The translations under genes were made by a program, and so were the position numbers. A stretch of 64,000 nt of DNA, from the NCBI RefSeq assembly GCF_000315015.1, contig NZ_BAEP01000060.1, forward strand, positions 84,364-148,363, given 5' to 3'. The notes beneath the pieces were generated by a model that saw only the letters and a program-made list of their open reading frames with translations, ran no database searches and had not been told where the DNA came from. This stretch comes from Paraglaciecola mesophila KMM 241 (lineage in GTDB: Bacteria; Pseudomonadota; Gammaproteobacteria; Enterobacterales; Alteromonadaceae). Shown here piece by piece: positions 25,066 through 34,886 of the stretch (position 1 is its first letter; the number at the start of each line of letters is the position of its first letter).

Positions 25066-27384
25066 TTAGTCAGCGGTTGACATTGAATAGGGCACGGCTT
25101 CTTTGTTGGTGGCCCATGACTTGTTTGGCTGGCTCGACATATCAAAAGAAATTTCACCGCCTCGCTGAATTTGCTGATGAGACAAGAAGGTCTTTTCGAA
25201 AGTCTTGCCGTTTAGCTTAGCGCTATTCACATAGATGTTGTCTTTGCTGTTGCTATTGCCCGTGACGGTGAAACGCTCGCCATTTTGTAAATGTAACGTG
25301 GCTTTGTCGAAAAGTGGGCTACCTAACACGTACTCATCGCTGCCGGGCGCAACAGGGTAGAAACCAAGGGCGCTGAAAACGTACCAAGCGGATGTTTGGC
25401 CGTTGTCTTCATCACCGCAGTAACCATCAGGTGTGGCTGAGTAAAGTTTATCCATGATGTTGCGCACGTGATATTGAGTTTTCCATGGCTGGCCAGCGTA
25501 GTTGTACAAATAACTCATATGCTGAATAGGCTGGTTACCGTGGGCATAGTTGCCCATGTTCACGATCTGCATTTCGCGAATTTCGTGAATGGTAAAGCCA
25601 TAATAAGAATCGTCGAAGGTCGGTGGCATGCTAAACACACTATCAAGTTTATTAACGAAGGCTTGATCGCCCCCCATCATGTCTTTCAAACCTGAGATAT
25701 CGTGAAATACCGACCAAGTGTAATGCAGGCTATTGCCTTCTGTGAAAGCATCACCCCACTTCAACGGGTTAAACGGGGTTTGAAAACTACCGTCTTCGTT
25801 TTTACCGCGCATCCAGCCACTTTGTTTATCAAACAAATGTTTGTAATTCATCGCTCTTTGCTTGTACTTCGTTGCGTCGTCGGTTTTACCTAAGCGTTCA
25901 GCGAGGCGATAAATATTGAAATCGGCAAAGGCGTATTCAAGGGTGCGAGCTGCGTTTTCGTGAATGCCAACGTCGTAAGGCACATAACCTAACTCGTTAT
26001 AATAATCGACGCCTTCTCTACCGACTGAGCTAACCGGGCGACCTTCATCCACTTGGGCATTCTTGACTATGGCTTCGTAAAGCGTATCGATGTCGATATC
26101 GGTTATACCTTTTAGGTAGGCATCAGCAATATTCACTGCAGAGTTAGAGCCAATCATTACACCGCGATGACCTGGGCTAGCCCATTCAGGCAACCAACCA
26201 GATTCTTTGTATGTGTTGGCTAAGCCTTCCATGATTTGTGCATCGAGTTCTGGGTACATCAGGGTAAAGAAAGGGAATACCGCGCGGAAGGTGTCCCAGA
26301 ATCCATTGTCGGTGAACATATAACCGGGCAACACTTCACCGTTGTAAGGGCTGTAATGCACTACTTCACCGGCTTGGTTGTACTCGTAAAACTTTCGCGG
26401 GAATAATAAAACGCGGTACAGCGCAGAGTAAAACGTACGAAGATTGTCTTTGTTGTCATCGACTATCTCAATGCGTGACAGCTCATCTTGCCAATACTTA
26501 TGAGCTTTTTCACGAGTGGTATCGAAGGTGTCTTGGCCGATTTCTCGGTCTAAATTGAGCTGTGCTTGTTCAGGGCTAATAAAAGACGAGGCAATTTTCA
26601 CGGATACCGTTTCACCGCGTTTGGTTTTAAAACCGATAACTGCACCCACGTGCTCGCCTTTGCTTTGAATGGCATCTGCGTTTAATTGGTATTCGTCAGT
26701 CCAAGTACGGCTGATTTCAAAGTCTTTATCAAATTCTGCCACAAAATAATTATGGAAGTTGTCCGGCACGCCACCGTGATTATTGCGTGCATAGCCAATT
26801 ATTTTGCGCTCTTCTGGGATGATTTTCACCATAGAGCCTTTATCAAATGCATCTAAGATAATGTAGGCATCGTCTGTATCTGGAAATGTAAAGCGAAACT
26901 GCGCGGCGCGCTCGGTAGGTGTTACCTCAGCAGTGACATCGTAAGAGGCTAAATACACACTGTAGTAATCAGGACTGGCTTGTTCCGCCTTATGGGAGTA
27001 CCAAGACGCACGATCATCTTGGTTAAATTTCATTTCGCCAGTTACCGCCATTAAAGAAAACGCACCATAGTCGTTTAACCAAGGGCTGGGTTGGTGTGTT
27101 TGCTTAATACCACGAATCTGATCGTCATTGTATTTATACGTCCAGCCATCGCCGATGGGGGCCGTCATCGGTGTCCAGAAATTCATTGCCCATGGTGTGG
27201 CAATAGCTGGGTAAGTATTGCCATTTGATAAGCTGAACTTGGAATCCGTACCCATAAGCGGATTAACATAATTAACCAAATCAACCGAAGGTGCGGTTGC
27301 AGCAACTTGCTTGGTATCTGTTGTCGTGCCACATGAGGTCAATAACAGTAATGCAGGAATGGTAAAAATAAGCTTATAATTCAT
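25066..27384 (-). CDS. GH92 exo-alpha-mannosidase lipoprotein (copy 3, divergent motif)
   Basis: 772 residues, first gene of the leftward unit. Lipoprotein signal ends LLTSC (Cys18). N-terminal domain YVNPLMGTDSKFSLSNGNTY; catalytic domain with TEGNSLHYTWSVFHD and YCGDEDNGQTSAWYV. Near residue 616 it reads GNQPIQHMSYLY, so Glu is replaced by Gln and the HH pair is lost compared with copies 2 and 4; the N-terminal GWDW loop is also replaced by GDGWTYKY. This points to a different linkage preference. The LacI-type palindrome lies 112 bp upstream of its ATG, so it and the downstream genes are probably repressed by the adjacent regulator. Confidence 0.9.
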   Translation of the reverse strand: MNYKLIFTIPALLLLTSCGTTTDTKQVAATAPSVDLVNYVNPLMGTDSKFSLSNGNTYPAIATPWAMNFWTPMTAPIGDGWTYKYNDDQIRGIKQTHQPSPWLNDYGAFSLMAVTGEMKFNQDDRASWYSHKAEQASPDYYSVYLASYDVTAEVTPTERAAQFRFTFPDTDDAYIILDAFDKGSMVKIIPEERKIIGYARNNHGGVPDNFHNYFVAEFDKDFEISRTWTDEYQLNADAIQSKGEHVGAVIGFKTKRGETVSVKIASSFISPEQAQLNLDREIGQDTFDTTREKAHKYWQDELSRIEIVDDNKDNLRTFYSALYRVLLFPRKFYEYNQAGEVVHYSPYNGEVLPGYMFTDNGFWDTFRAVFPFFTLMYPELDAQIMEGLANTYKESGWLPEWASPGHRGVMIGSNSAVNIADAYLKGITDIDIDTLYEAIVKNAQVDEGRPVSSVGREGVDYYNELGYVPYDVGIHENAARTLEYAFADFNIYRLAERLGKTDDATKYKQRAMNYKHLFDKQSGWMRGKNEDGSFQTPFNPLKWGDAFTEGNSLHYTWSVFHDISGLKDMMGGDQAFVNKLDSVFSMPPTFDDSYYGFTIHEIREMQIVNMGNYAHGNQPIQHMSYLYNYAGQPWKTQYHVRNIMDKLYSATPDGYCGDEDNGQTSAWYVFSALGFYPVAPGSDEYVLGSPLFDKATLHLQNGERFTVTGNSNSKDNIYVNSAKLNGKTFEKTFLSHQQIQRGGEISFDMSSQPNKSWATNKEAVPYSMSTAD

Positions 27385-27495
27385 TTGTTTACACCTACGT
27401 GAGTCAGTTCTCTATGGCAGCTTTCTGCCACCGTTTCACTTTATAATGATAGTTTTTTTAAGCTAAATACTTAAGTCAAACGTTAACGCTTTGTA

Positions 27496-27517
27496 AAATT
27501 GTAATCGATTACAATTT
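27496..27517. promoter_or_regulatory. LacI-type operator 1 (perfect 22-bp palindrome)
   Basis: AAATTGTAATCGATTACAATTT is a perfect palindrome around the core TGTAATCGATTACA (27500-27513) with a central CG, as typical of LacI-family sites. It lies upstream of the leftward GH92-permease-AGE-GH92-GH92 unit. Confidence 0.8.
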
Positions 27518-27593
27518 AATGGTCTAGTGTTATGTCCAATAAAAAGCCAAAACAAGCGTTTACTAACCCAAAATGGTCGTTTTATAGTTGTTT

Positions 27594-27607
27594 TGTTATC
27601 GATTACA
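27594..27607. promoter_or_regulatory. LacI-type operator 2 (one mismatch)
   Basis: TGTTATCGATTACA differs from the 14-bp core at one base. It is 128 bp upstream of the regulator's own start codon, which suggests autoregulation or looping with operator 1, 94 bp away. Confidence 0.7.
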
Positions 27608-27734
27608 GTAATTACTTTTGTCACATGATTGATATTATTTACATATTCAGGTATTTACTTTAACTAAGCTATTGCTCTAATGGTGCAATTAAATAACCAC
27701 GGCCATAATGGGGCCTGACTTTCGGAAGTCGTAA

Positions 27735-28742
27735 ATGACGAATATTAAAAAAGTAAGTGAGCTTGCAGGCGTATCAACCGCAACAGTATCGCGCACACTT
27801 AAAATGCCAGATATGGTCACCGCCCGAACCAAAGAAAAGGTGATGAAAGCCGTTCGTGAGGCGGGTTATAGGCCAAGTTGGTTGGCGACCAGTGTTAAAA
27901 CTGGGCGCACAAATACCATCGTTGTTTTAGTTCCTAATCTGATAAATCCTTTCTTTATGCGCATCATCGGCGGCATTGAGCAGGCCGCCCAAGAGCGTGG
28001 TTTTACAGTATTGCTGTGCGATACTCAGGGGGAGAGTAAACGCGAAAGTGATTATGCTTCCATGGTTTTGACTAATAGAGCCGATGGCTTAATTCAACTC
28101 GATCATTCGTTTCCTTTTAATGAAGATGACGCCAAATTGGCTGAAACTATTCCTATGGTCAGTGTTTGTGAGCGAATTCACTCTGATAAAAGATACCCAG
28201 TAGTTGCGCTTGATAACTATGCCGCTAGCCGAGCCTTGGCTCATCATTTAGTAAGTTATGGGCACACTAAGTTCGCTGTTATTGTGGGCCAAGTAGTCAG
28301 CCAAATACATAAAGATCGCCTTTCTGGGCTACGTAGCGTCTTGGCTGAAGAGAATATTGAATTCGATGAAGACATGATAGTTGGGCAAAGCTATAGCATT
28401 GAAAATGGCATAGAGGGCATGCGCCAATTGTTAGAAAAACCCAATCGACCCAGTGCGGTTATCTGCTTTAATGATGATATAGCGATTGGTGCCATGCACG
28501 AAATTCATCGCCAAGGACTACGTGTACCGGAAGACATTTCAGTGGTCGGGTTCGACAATGTAAAAGTCTCTGCTTTTATGAACCCGCCTTTAACAACTAT
28601 AGACCAACCTGCCTACGAAATGGGCCGCAGGGGAATGGAGATCCTCAGCGATGTGATCAATGGTGTTCCTTTGACTCGTAGTAGCGAAATGCTGCCTTTT
28701 CAATTGCTTGAACGCGAAAGTAGCGGCCCCGCTTCCATCTAA
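27735..28742 (+). CDS. LacI-family regulator of the N-glycan locus
   Basis: 335-residue repressor: N-terminal HTH (KKVSELAGVSTATVSRTLKM), hinge helix region near residue 50 (RPSWLATSVKTGRT), and a periplasmic-binding-like sensor domain with TNTIVVLVPNLINPFF and the ICFNDDIAIGAMHEIHRQGL and VVGFDN segments. It sits between the two divergent catabolic units, and palindromes matching one consensus occur before both units and before itself. Mannose, a Man-GlcNAc disaccharide or a phosphorylated product are plausible inducers; the sequence does not say which. The SD GGAAG precedes the ATG. Confidence 0.88.
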   Translation: MTNIKKVSELAGVSTATVSRTLKMPDMVTARTKEKVMKAVREAGYRPSWLATSVKTGRTNTIVVLVPNLINPFFMRIIGGIEQAAQERGFTVLLCDTQGESKRESDYASMVLTNRADGLIQLDHSFPFNEDDAKLAETIPMVSVCERIHSDKRYPVVALDNYAASRALAHHLVSYGHTKFAVIVGQVVSQIHKDRLSGLRSVLAEENIEFDEDMIVGQSYSIENGIEGMRQLLEKPNRPSAVICFNDDIAIGAMHEIHRQGLRVPEDISVVGFDNVKVSAFMNPPLTTIDQPAYEMGRRGMEILSDVINGVPLTRSSEMLPFQLLERESSGPASI

Positions 28743-28799
28743 AAGCGATTATTCTTGTTTGGGTTTGTTAAATTTTTGTATATTTATTAGCTTAAGTTG

Positions 28800-28828
28800 T
28801 TGACATGTTATAAGAGTGGATCTATATT
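28800..28828 (+). promoter_or_regulatory. Sigma70 promoter of the rightward N-glycan operon
   Basis: TTGACA (28800-28805), a 17-bp spacer and TATATT (28823-28828) make a near-consensus promoter, with transcription expected to start near 28835. The LacI-type palindrome begins a few bases later, the classical place for steric repression. The leader to the TonB-receptor ATG would be about 165 nt. Confidence 0.8.
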
Positions 28829-28840
28829 TTTCCGGTAAAT

Positions 28841-28854
28841 TGTAATCGATTACA
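28841..28854. promoter_or_regulatory. LacI-type operator 3
   Basis: Exact copy of TGTAATCGATTACA, with nearly identical AAAT/TTTT flanks to operator 1. It overlaps the expected transcription start of the TonB-receptor operon. Confidence 0.8.
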
Positions 28855-29001
28855 TTTTATTGGTGAGAAAAATTCCAATTTAATGTTCTGTAATAAGCAT
28901 AAAACAAAGAAGAAATAAGCGGTTACTAAAGTGAGCTGTGAAGCATGTTCACGGTTACATTTGGTTAAACGGAAATATCCGATGGCGATTAGGAAACACA
29001 T

Positions 29002-31896
29002 ATGAACAACACCAGTGACAAAATATTTGGTAAATCAATGCTGAATTTTGCAGTTGTGTGTGCAATGGGTCTTGTACCTTCGTACGCGTTAGCACAGCAG
29101 ACAGACCAAGAACCCAGTGGCAGCGGTGCAGAAACTGAAGTGATTCAAATACGTGGTATACGTGCTTCGGCAGCTGAAAATCTAGCAATCAAGCGTTTAT
29201 CGAACGCGGTGGTGGATGCCATCACGGCAGAAGATATCGGTAAGTTCCCGGATAAAAACGTTGCGGATTCTTTGCAGCGTGTACCTGGTGTTGTTATTCA
29301 ACGCAACGGCGGAGAAGGCTCAAGTGTGAGCATACGTGGTTTATCTCCTAGCCTGACGTTTACCCAATTAAACGGTAACTTTATTGCGGCGTCTTCTGGT
29401 AATCCATCTCGCTCGTTCTCTTACGAGCTTCTGCCTTCAAATCTAGTCGGTAAGGTCGAGTTATTTAAATCATCTGAAGCGCGCCTCGATGAAGGTGGCA
29501 TTGGTGGTACGGTCATAGTGCATAGCCGTAAACCGCTAGACATGGATAAAAACTCGGGTGTTGTTAGCCTAGAATACACTTATGCAGATATTACAGATTC
29601 CTACGAGCCTCAGCTAAGTGGCATTTATTCTTGGAAGACTGACGAAGAAGACTTTGGTTTCTTGGTGGGCTTTACGCAGCAAGACAGAACCAACCGCACT
29701 CAGACTTCTCGAGTCAATATCATCAATCAAAACTTTTTGTATACCGAGCGTCGCAATGGTCAAGAAATTGAAGGCGGCGCCCAAGGGTATGCGCGCCAAA
29801 GTTTAGTTCAAGAAGTCTTAGAAGAAGATCGCGAGCGCACTGGTGTGCAGTTTACTGCGCAGTGGCGCCCCACTGACAATTTAGAAGTTGGCTTCAACTA
29901 CTTTCAATTCAAACTCGGCTTAGACTCGATTTTACACCAACTTGAATACCCTGAGTGGCATGATACCAACCAATTCTGGACTGACGTTTACGTTGATGCA
30001 GAAGCGCAGTATGTCACAGGTATCGACTACGCCAGAGGTGTCTCAGGAGAAGCGCTAGATACGCAAATTCCCCGTATGAACGGCGAATATGTGGTTGAAG
30101 AGTCTACGTCTGACACCTTCGATTTTTTCATGGAATACGAAGGCAGCGATTTCAATGTGAAATTTGTTGCTGGACACACTGAAGCTGAAGGTGGACCAAC
30201 TGAAAAGTATCGTGCCGCGTATTATTCTGGTAGCACGGCAGATTATTGGGGCTGGCGTTTTGAAAACGAAAACCTAGTCACCAATATTGATCCTGAAATG
30301 TTCAATCGTTTAAAAGCTGGTGAAGGCGGTGAAGCAGATATAGGTGCAACAGATTCAAGCTTTGTGGGCGGGACTCAAGAAGAAGATTACGCCCAGATTG
30401 ACACGGATTGGTTTGTTGACTGGGGCATAGTTGAAACTTTGCGTTTCGGTGTGAAGTATCGTAAAGGCTCTATTCATCGTGATACACGTAATACCTACTA
30501 TCTAGACAAAGATTTTGATATCGCAGCTGGGGAAGCACGTCCTGGCGGGATCACTCTGGATGATGATTACTCACGTAATGGCGGTATTCCGCTGCTTACC
30601 ACTGTTATTGCTGATCAGCCTTTAGGAAACTTAGGTGGGTCAATCAATACGAATTTGTTCCCAGTTGTTAATTGGAACAAATATCAAAACGAGTTGCAGA
30701 GCAACTTCCAACGTTATACCCGTTTTGAACCCGACTTTGTTTATGATGTAGAAGAAGAAGTAAAAGTCGCATACGTGCAAGCCGATTATCGTTGGGAAAA
30801 CTTCCGCGGTAACTTTGGCGTACGCTTTGTCGACACAGTTAACACCAACACCGCCAGTGATCGTTTGGAATTTCGCTTAGACCGCGTCAATCTTGACGGA
30901 GACGATGTTGCTCAAGTTAACGGTATTGTGCGCGATGTGATTGTTAACCCTAAAGAAAATTCGTACAGCCACGTATTACCTAGCTTTAACATCGCCTGGG
31001 ATATCAATGATGATTGGGTTCTGCGCGGCGCAGCAGCAAAAGTGTTGTCACGCCCTGACTATGCGGATTTAGGCCAGTTCCAAACATTGACTTATAACTC
31101 AAGCGAGTGGGAAGCAGACTCCAGCGACCGCCCAGATTACGACCCCCTTCGCGACAGTGAAGGATGGACAGGCAGTGGTGGTAACTCATCTCTACGTCCT
31201 CTTGAATCAGTTCAATATGACTTATCACTAGAGTATTACTACGGTGAAGGGTCTGGCGTTAGCTTGGCTGTGTTCTTGAAAAATATCGATAACTTCGTCG
31301 TACCATTTACTTTAGATGTGAACAGCAGCGTTCCTGATCAAACGTTTACGTTGGTTGAGTCAGGTGGCGGTACGGTCAATGTTGGTGGTGACATATTGGT
31401 GCGCGATTTCGACACCGCGGCCAACGGCACAGATGCTGAATCAAAAGGTGTTGAGTTCTCATTCCAGCATTTCTTTGAAAACGGCTTTGGGGTATCGGGT
31501 AACTACACGCGAAATATCACCAGCGCCGCTACCGTTGAGGCTGATGGACGCTTAGTGGGTGAGTCGCCATTAACGGGCAGCTCAAAATATCAAGGTAACT
31601 TCTCGGCCTTTTATGAAAATGACGATTACAGCCTGCGCGTTTCATATAACCGCAGAGGCCCCACAATTGGTGTGCTAGCCGAAGATTGGGATATCAATCG
31701 CTACAGCGATACCTATGATCAAGTTGACGTAAACGCCAGCTACAACATAAACGAAGATATTACCTTGAGCGCCTCGGTTATCAATCTGACTAAATCAGAA
31801 GATTACGTCCATTTAGGGGATGACACCAAAGTACGCTTCTTAACTAACTCGTACAGCGGGCGTCGCTTCTTTGCTGGCATCAACTACAGATTTTAA
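29002..31896 (+). CDS. TonB-dependent outer-membrane receptor, probable N-glycan importer
   Basis: 964 residues: cleavable signal ending YALAQQ, a TonB-box-like ETEVIQIRG segment, plug domain (about 60-180, with AVVDAITAEDIGKFPDKN and LQRVPGVVIQRNGGEGSSV), then a 22-strand barrel ending in the terminal Phe of NYRF. It belongs to the large carbohydrate-type receptors of Xanthomonas and Alteromonadales and lacks the N-terminal extensions of SusC or of FecA-type sensors. It is first in the rightward unit, after a strong promoter and operator and with an AGGAAA SD. Import of high-mannose oligosaccharides or glycopeptides is inferred from its neighbours. Confidence 0.88.
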   Translation: MNNTSDKIFGKSMLNFAVVCAMGLVPSYALAQQTDQEPSGSGAETEVIQIRGIRASAAENLAIKRLSNAVVDAITAEDIGKFPDKNVADSLQRVPGVVIQRNGGEGSSVSIRGLSPSLTFTQLNGNFIAASSGNPSRSFSYELLPSNLVGKVELFKSSEARLDEGGIGGTVIVHSRKPLDMDKNSGVVSLEYTYADITDSYEPQLSGIYSWKTDEEDFGFLVGFTQQDRTNRTQTSRVNIINQNFLYTERRNGQEIEGGAQGYARQSLVQEVLEEDRERTGVQFTAQWRPTDNLEVGFNYFQFKLGLDSILHQLEYPEWHDTNQFWTDVYVDAEAQYVTGIDYARGVSGEALDTQIPRMNGEYVVEESTSDTFDFFMEYEGSDFNVKFVAGHTEAEGGPTEKYRAAYYSGSTADYWGWRFENENLVTNIDPEMFNRLKAGEGGEADIGATDSSFVGGTQEEDYAQIDTDWFVDWGIVETLRFGVKYRKGSIHRDTRNTYYLDKDFDIAAGEARPGGITLDDDYSRNGGIPLLTTVIADQPLGNLGGSINTNLFPVVNWNKYQNELQSNFQRYTRFEPDFVYDVEEEVKVAYVQADYRWENFRGNFGVRFVDTVNTNTASDRLEFRLDRVNLDGDDVAQVNGIVRDVIVNPKENSYSHVLPSFNIAWDINDDWVLRGAAAKVLSRPDYADLGQFQTLTYNSSEWEADSSDRPDYDPLRDSEGWTGSGGNSSLRPLESVQYDLSLEYYYGEGSGVSLAVFLKNIDNFVVPFTLDVNSSVPDQTFTLVESGGGTVNVGGDILVRDFDTAANGTDAESKGVEFSFQHFFENGFGVSGNYTRNITSAATVEADGRLVGESPLTGSSKYQGNFSAFYENDDYSLRVSYNRRGPTIGVLAEDWDINRYSDTYDQVDVNASYNINEDITLSASVINLTKSEDYVHLGDDTKVRFLTNSYSGRRFFAGINYRF

Positions 31897-31965
31897 TACG
31901 TCAGGCCGGCTCGCAAGCGTCGGTTAAATGGAAACGTAAAAGACAGATTGAATAGAGGAATAATA

Positions 31966-34800
31966 ATGAATAAGCTCAAAATGAATAAAACCACAGTGGC
32001 CATGCTGATGGCAATGAGCACCTTGTACGGTTGTGGCGGCGGTGCCGATGATCCTAATCCAAGTGATGCAGTAGACACTCGCGTTACCACTGAAGCCACC
32101 CTTGCTGGTGTGGCTGTCAAAGGTCGCCTTGATAGCGCCCAAATCAGTGTTGAACAGATGAACAATTCACCCATTACTATTACCAGTGGTGAATTAACTG
32201 ATGCGTCGGGAAATATTAACGTAATCGTTCAAAGTGACCTTGGGTTTGGTATCAACAGCCCATTTAAATTAACCGTAACTGCAACCGATGCCACCAGCAT
32301 GATGTGTGATGCTATTGATTGCGCTGGCGTAGCATTAGGCCAAGAACTGAGTGGCGAGCCGCTAACAGGGACAGTGCTTAATTCTTTGTCTTTTGTGAAC
32401 GTGCCTTACGGTTCAGCAGCAAACAGCAGTAGCGTGCCTTTTCAAGCAAACGCATTGACTACTATTGCCACGCCAATAGTGGAAAGTGCTGTTGCTGGAG
32501 GCGCGAATATTACCCAACAAGTATTGTTTGATTCCCAGGCCATTATCGCATCTGAGTTGGCGCTTCGCGCATTGGGTGTGGCTACATCAGGAGTGAACTT
32601 GTTTGAAACTACCTTAATTAGTGCAGAGTCTTACGATAACTTTGTGATGGGTGAAGATTGTACTCCTGTGACCTCAACAGATGCACAAGGTAATGAAGTG
32701 ACTATTGATGAGTGTACGGATGTATTGGCATCGCCAGCAATCATCACTTTGTCACTGGCCAATGCGGCATTTGCTAACATCGCAGCAACCGAAAGCTTTA
32801 ACGAGCAGTTTGATTCAGTTAATACCGCTATTACCACGGCTATCGAGGGTGATACAACTGCCCTGACACCTATTCGAGAGCGTTTACTTGCTGCTGTCAG
32901 TGCAGTGCCTTTCTTGTCTGAATTAGGTGTATCAGCCGACAGCGTGATTGACCTTGGCTTATCGTTTGCACTTTCTAATGATAGCAGTGGCCCAGTTCAA
33001 GAAGTGACCACAGCTGAAAACTTAGCGGGTGCCACTATCACAGGGCGTGCGCGCATCAGTGACGGCGAAGCGGAAACCATGGCGTTTGATAAAGACGTGC
33101 AAACCAAATGGTTAGACAATGGTGGTGTGCCTTCTGCTGAAGACCCAGCTTGGGTTCAGGTAGAGTTTGCCCAAGCCCATGCGGTGAGCAGTGTGTTCAT
33201 TACCAGTGCTAATGATGCGCCAGAGCGTGACCCTGAAAACTTTGACTTATTGGCGTCTAATGACGGCGAAAACTGGGTAACAGTGGCAAGCTTTTTAGGT
33301 GAGTCATTCGATGAGCGTTTTGAGCGTAAAGAATTCTCGTTCTCTAACGGGTTAGCGTATTCGTTTTATCGTCTGAATATCACTAAAAACAAAGGTGATA
33401 CTAGCTTAATGCAATTGGCTGAAATTCAGCTGGTTGGGCCTATTTACGCAAGTACAGATCACACAGACCCTGTTGGCACAGGTTCGATTACTGGCCGTGC
33501 ACGTATCAGTGATGGTGAGGCAGAAACCATGGCGTTTGATAACGACACTCAAACCAAATGGTTAGATAACGGCGGTGTTCCTTCGGTTGAAGACCCTTCA
33601 TGGGTACAAGTGGACTTTCCTGAAGCGGTTGCCGTTAATGTGCTTGGCATTACCAGTGCCAATGATGCACCAGAGCGCGACCCTGAGAACTTTACTCTCG
33701 TTGGCTCAAATGACGGTGGCACAACTTGGACGGTTATCGGTGATTGGCTTGGTGAGTCATTCGACGAGCGTTTCGAGCGTAAGTTGTTCAACGCGAGTAA
33801 TGCGCTGGCGTACAGCAGCTACAGGCTGAATATCACTAAAAACAAAGGCGATACCAGCTTAATGCAACTGGCTGAAATTGAGCTGATTGGTCCTGAAATG
33901 CCAAGTGTTCAACACAGTCACGGCCTAGACGTAACGTACACTGAGCGCGCGCGCATCAGCGACGGTGAGGCAGGTAGTATGGCGTTCGATAACGACACGC
34001 AAACCAAATGGTTAGACAACGGCGGTGTTCCGTCGGTAGAAGAACCGTCTTGGGTAGTGATTGCCTTACCTGAAGCCGCAGCCGTGAACACATTGGCTCT
34101 AACCAGTGCCAATGATGCCCCAGAGCGTGACCCAGAAAACTTTGCAGTTTGGGCATCAAACGACAATGAAAATTGGACCGAGCTAGCTAGTTGGTTAGGT
34201 GAAAGCTTTGATGAGCGCTTCGAGCGCAAGCAATATGCGTTTTCTAATGATGTTGGTTTTAGTTTTTATCGCTTTAACATCACCAAAAACAAAGGCGATA
34301 CCAGCTTGATGCAAATCGCTGAAATAGAGCTTATTGGGCCACAGGTTGCTTCTGTTGATATTTCATCTGATGCAGGCACCACGATCACCGGCAGGGCGCG
34401 CATTAGTGACAACGAAGCCGAAACGATGGCCTTTGACGATGATACGCAAACCAAATGGTTAGACAACGGTGGCGTACCCAGTGCTGAAGACCCAGCCTGG
34501 GTACAGCTTGATTTCGTAGCACCACGTATCGTTAATAGTATTGCGATCACCAGTGCCAATGACTCACCAGAGCGTGATCCTGAAAACTTCACAGTTTTAG
34601 GCTCAAATGACGGGGGTGCCACTTGGGAAGAAGTCGAATCGTGGATAGGCGAAAGCTTTGATGCTCGATTTGAGCGCAAATTGTTTGAAATGCGTAACGG
34701 TTTTGCCTACTCAAGCTACCGTATCAATATCAGCAAAAACAAAGGTGACAGCAATTTAATGCAAATTGCAGAAATCGAGTTAATCGGCCCGGCTGAATAA
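31966..34800 (+). CDS. Surface lipoprotein with four F5/8 type C (discoidin) domains, putative glycan-binding protein
   Basis: 944 residues. I choose ATG 31966 after AGAGGA, giving MNKLKMNKTTVAML and a lipoprotein signal ending LYGC; a TTG 18 bp earlier is possible. Residues about 30-340 are a unique region starting with an AGVAVKGRLDSAQISVEQ segment. Then come four tandem discoidin-like domains of about 136 residues (nucleotides 33034-33441, 33484-33894, 33931-34341, 34381-34791). All share KWLDNGGVPS, ERDPENF, GESFD.RFERK and NITKNKGD. The near identity suggests recent duplication. Next to the TonB receptor and before the GH genes, a SusD/SGBP-like capture role is the best guess. Confidence 0.85.
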   Translation: MNKLKMNKTTVAMLMAMSTLYGCGGGADDPNPSDAVDTRVTTEATLAGVAVKGRLDSAQISVEQMNNSPITITSGELTDASGNINVIVQSDLGFGINSPFKLTVTATDATSMMCDAIDCAGVALGQELSGEPLTGTVLNSLSFVNVPYGSAANSSSVPFQANALTTIATPIVESAVAGGANITQQVLFDSQAIIASELALRALGVATSGVNLFETTLISAESYDNFVMGEDCTPVTSTDAQGNEVTIDECTDVLASPAIITLSLANAAFANIAATESFNEQFDSVNTAITTAIEGDTTALTPIRERLLAAVSAVPFLSELGVSADSVIDLGLSFALSNDSSGPVQEVTTAENLAGATITGRARISDGEAETMAFDKDVQTKWLDNGGVPSAEDPAWVQVEFAQAHAVSSVFITSANDAPERDPENFDLLASNDGENWVTVASFLGESFDERFERKEFSFSNGLAYSFYRLNITKNKGDTSLMQLAEIQLVGPIYASTDHTDPVGTGSITGRARISDGEAETMAFDNDTQTKWLDNGGVPSVEDPSWVQVDFPEAVAVNVLGITSANDAPERDPENFTLVGSNDGGTTWTVIGDWLGESFDERFERKLFNASNALAYSSYRLNITKNKGDTSLMQLAEIELIGPEMPSVQHSHGLDVTYTERARISDGEAGSMAFDNDTQTKWLDNGGVPSVEEPSWVVIALPEAAAVNTLALTSANDAPERDPENFAVWASNDNENWTELASWLGESFDERFERKQYAFSNDVGFSFYRFNITKNKGDTSLMQIAEIELIGPQVASVDISSDAGTTITGRARISDNEAETMAFDDDTQTKWLDNGGVPSAEDPAWVQLDFVAPRIVNSIAITSANDSPERDPENFTVLGSNDGGATWEEVESWIGESFDARFERKLFEMRNGFAYSSYRINISKNKGDSNLMQIAEIELIGPAE
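33034..34791 (+). repeat. Four tandem copies of a ~410-bp F5/8 type C domain unit
   Basis: Units start at 33034, 33484, 33931 and 34381 and are separated by linkers of about 36-42 bp. Each encodes the same conserved blocks, including SANDAPERDPENF (SANDSPERDPENF in the fourth). Silent differences between copies are visible, so the duplications are recent but not brand new. Confidence 0.85.
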
Positions 34801-34816
34801 GCGCAGGACCTAGGTG

Positions 34817-34850
34817 AAAGCCCGCTATCTGTGATAGTGGGCTTTTGTTG
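34817..34850 (+). terminator. Intra-operon terminator or attenuator after the lipoprotein gene
   Basis: 13-bp stem AAAGCCCGCTATC/GATAGTGGGCTTT (one G-U pair), 3-nt loop and a short T-rich tail. It would reduce transcription into the enzyme genes and keep receptor and binding lipoprotein levels high. Confidence 0.7.
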
Positions 34851-34886
34851 TTCCACACAGACCACGCATAAAAGAAAATAATCACT

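Noticed and set aside
28935..28955. CRP site TGTGA-N-TCAC in the TonB-receptor leader
   Set aside because: The spacing is one base off consensus and it lies downstream of the expected transcription start.
33034..34791. Antisense open frames of up to 137 residues in the F5/8 repeats
   Set aside because: They repeat with the domain unit and arise from its base composition; they have no SD or independent motif.
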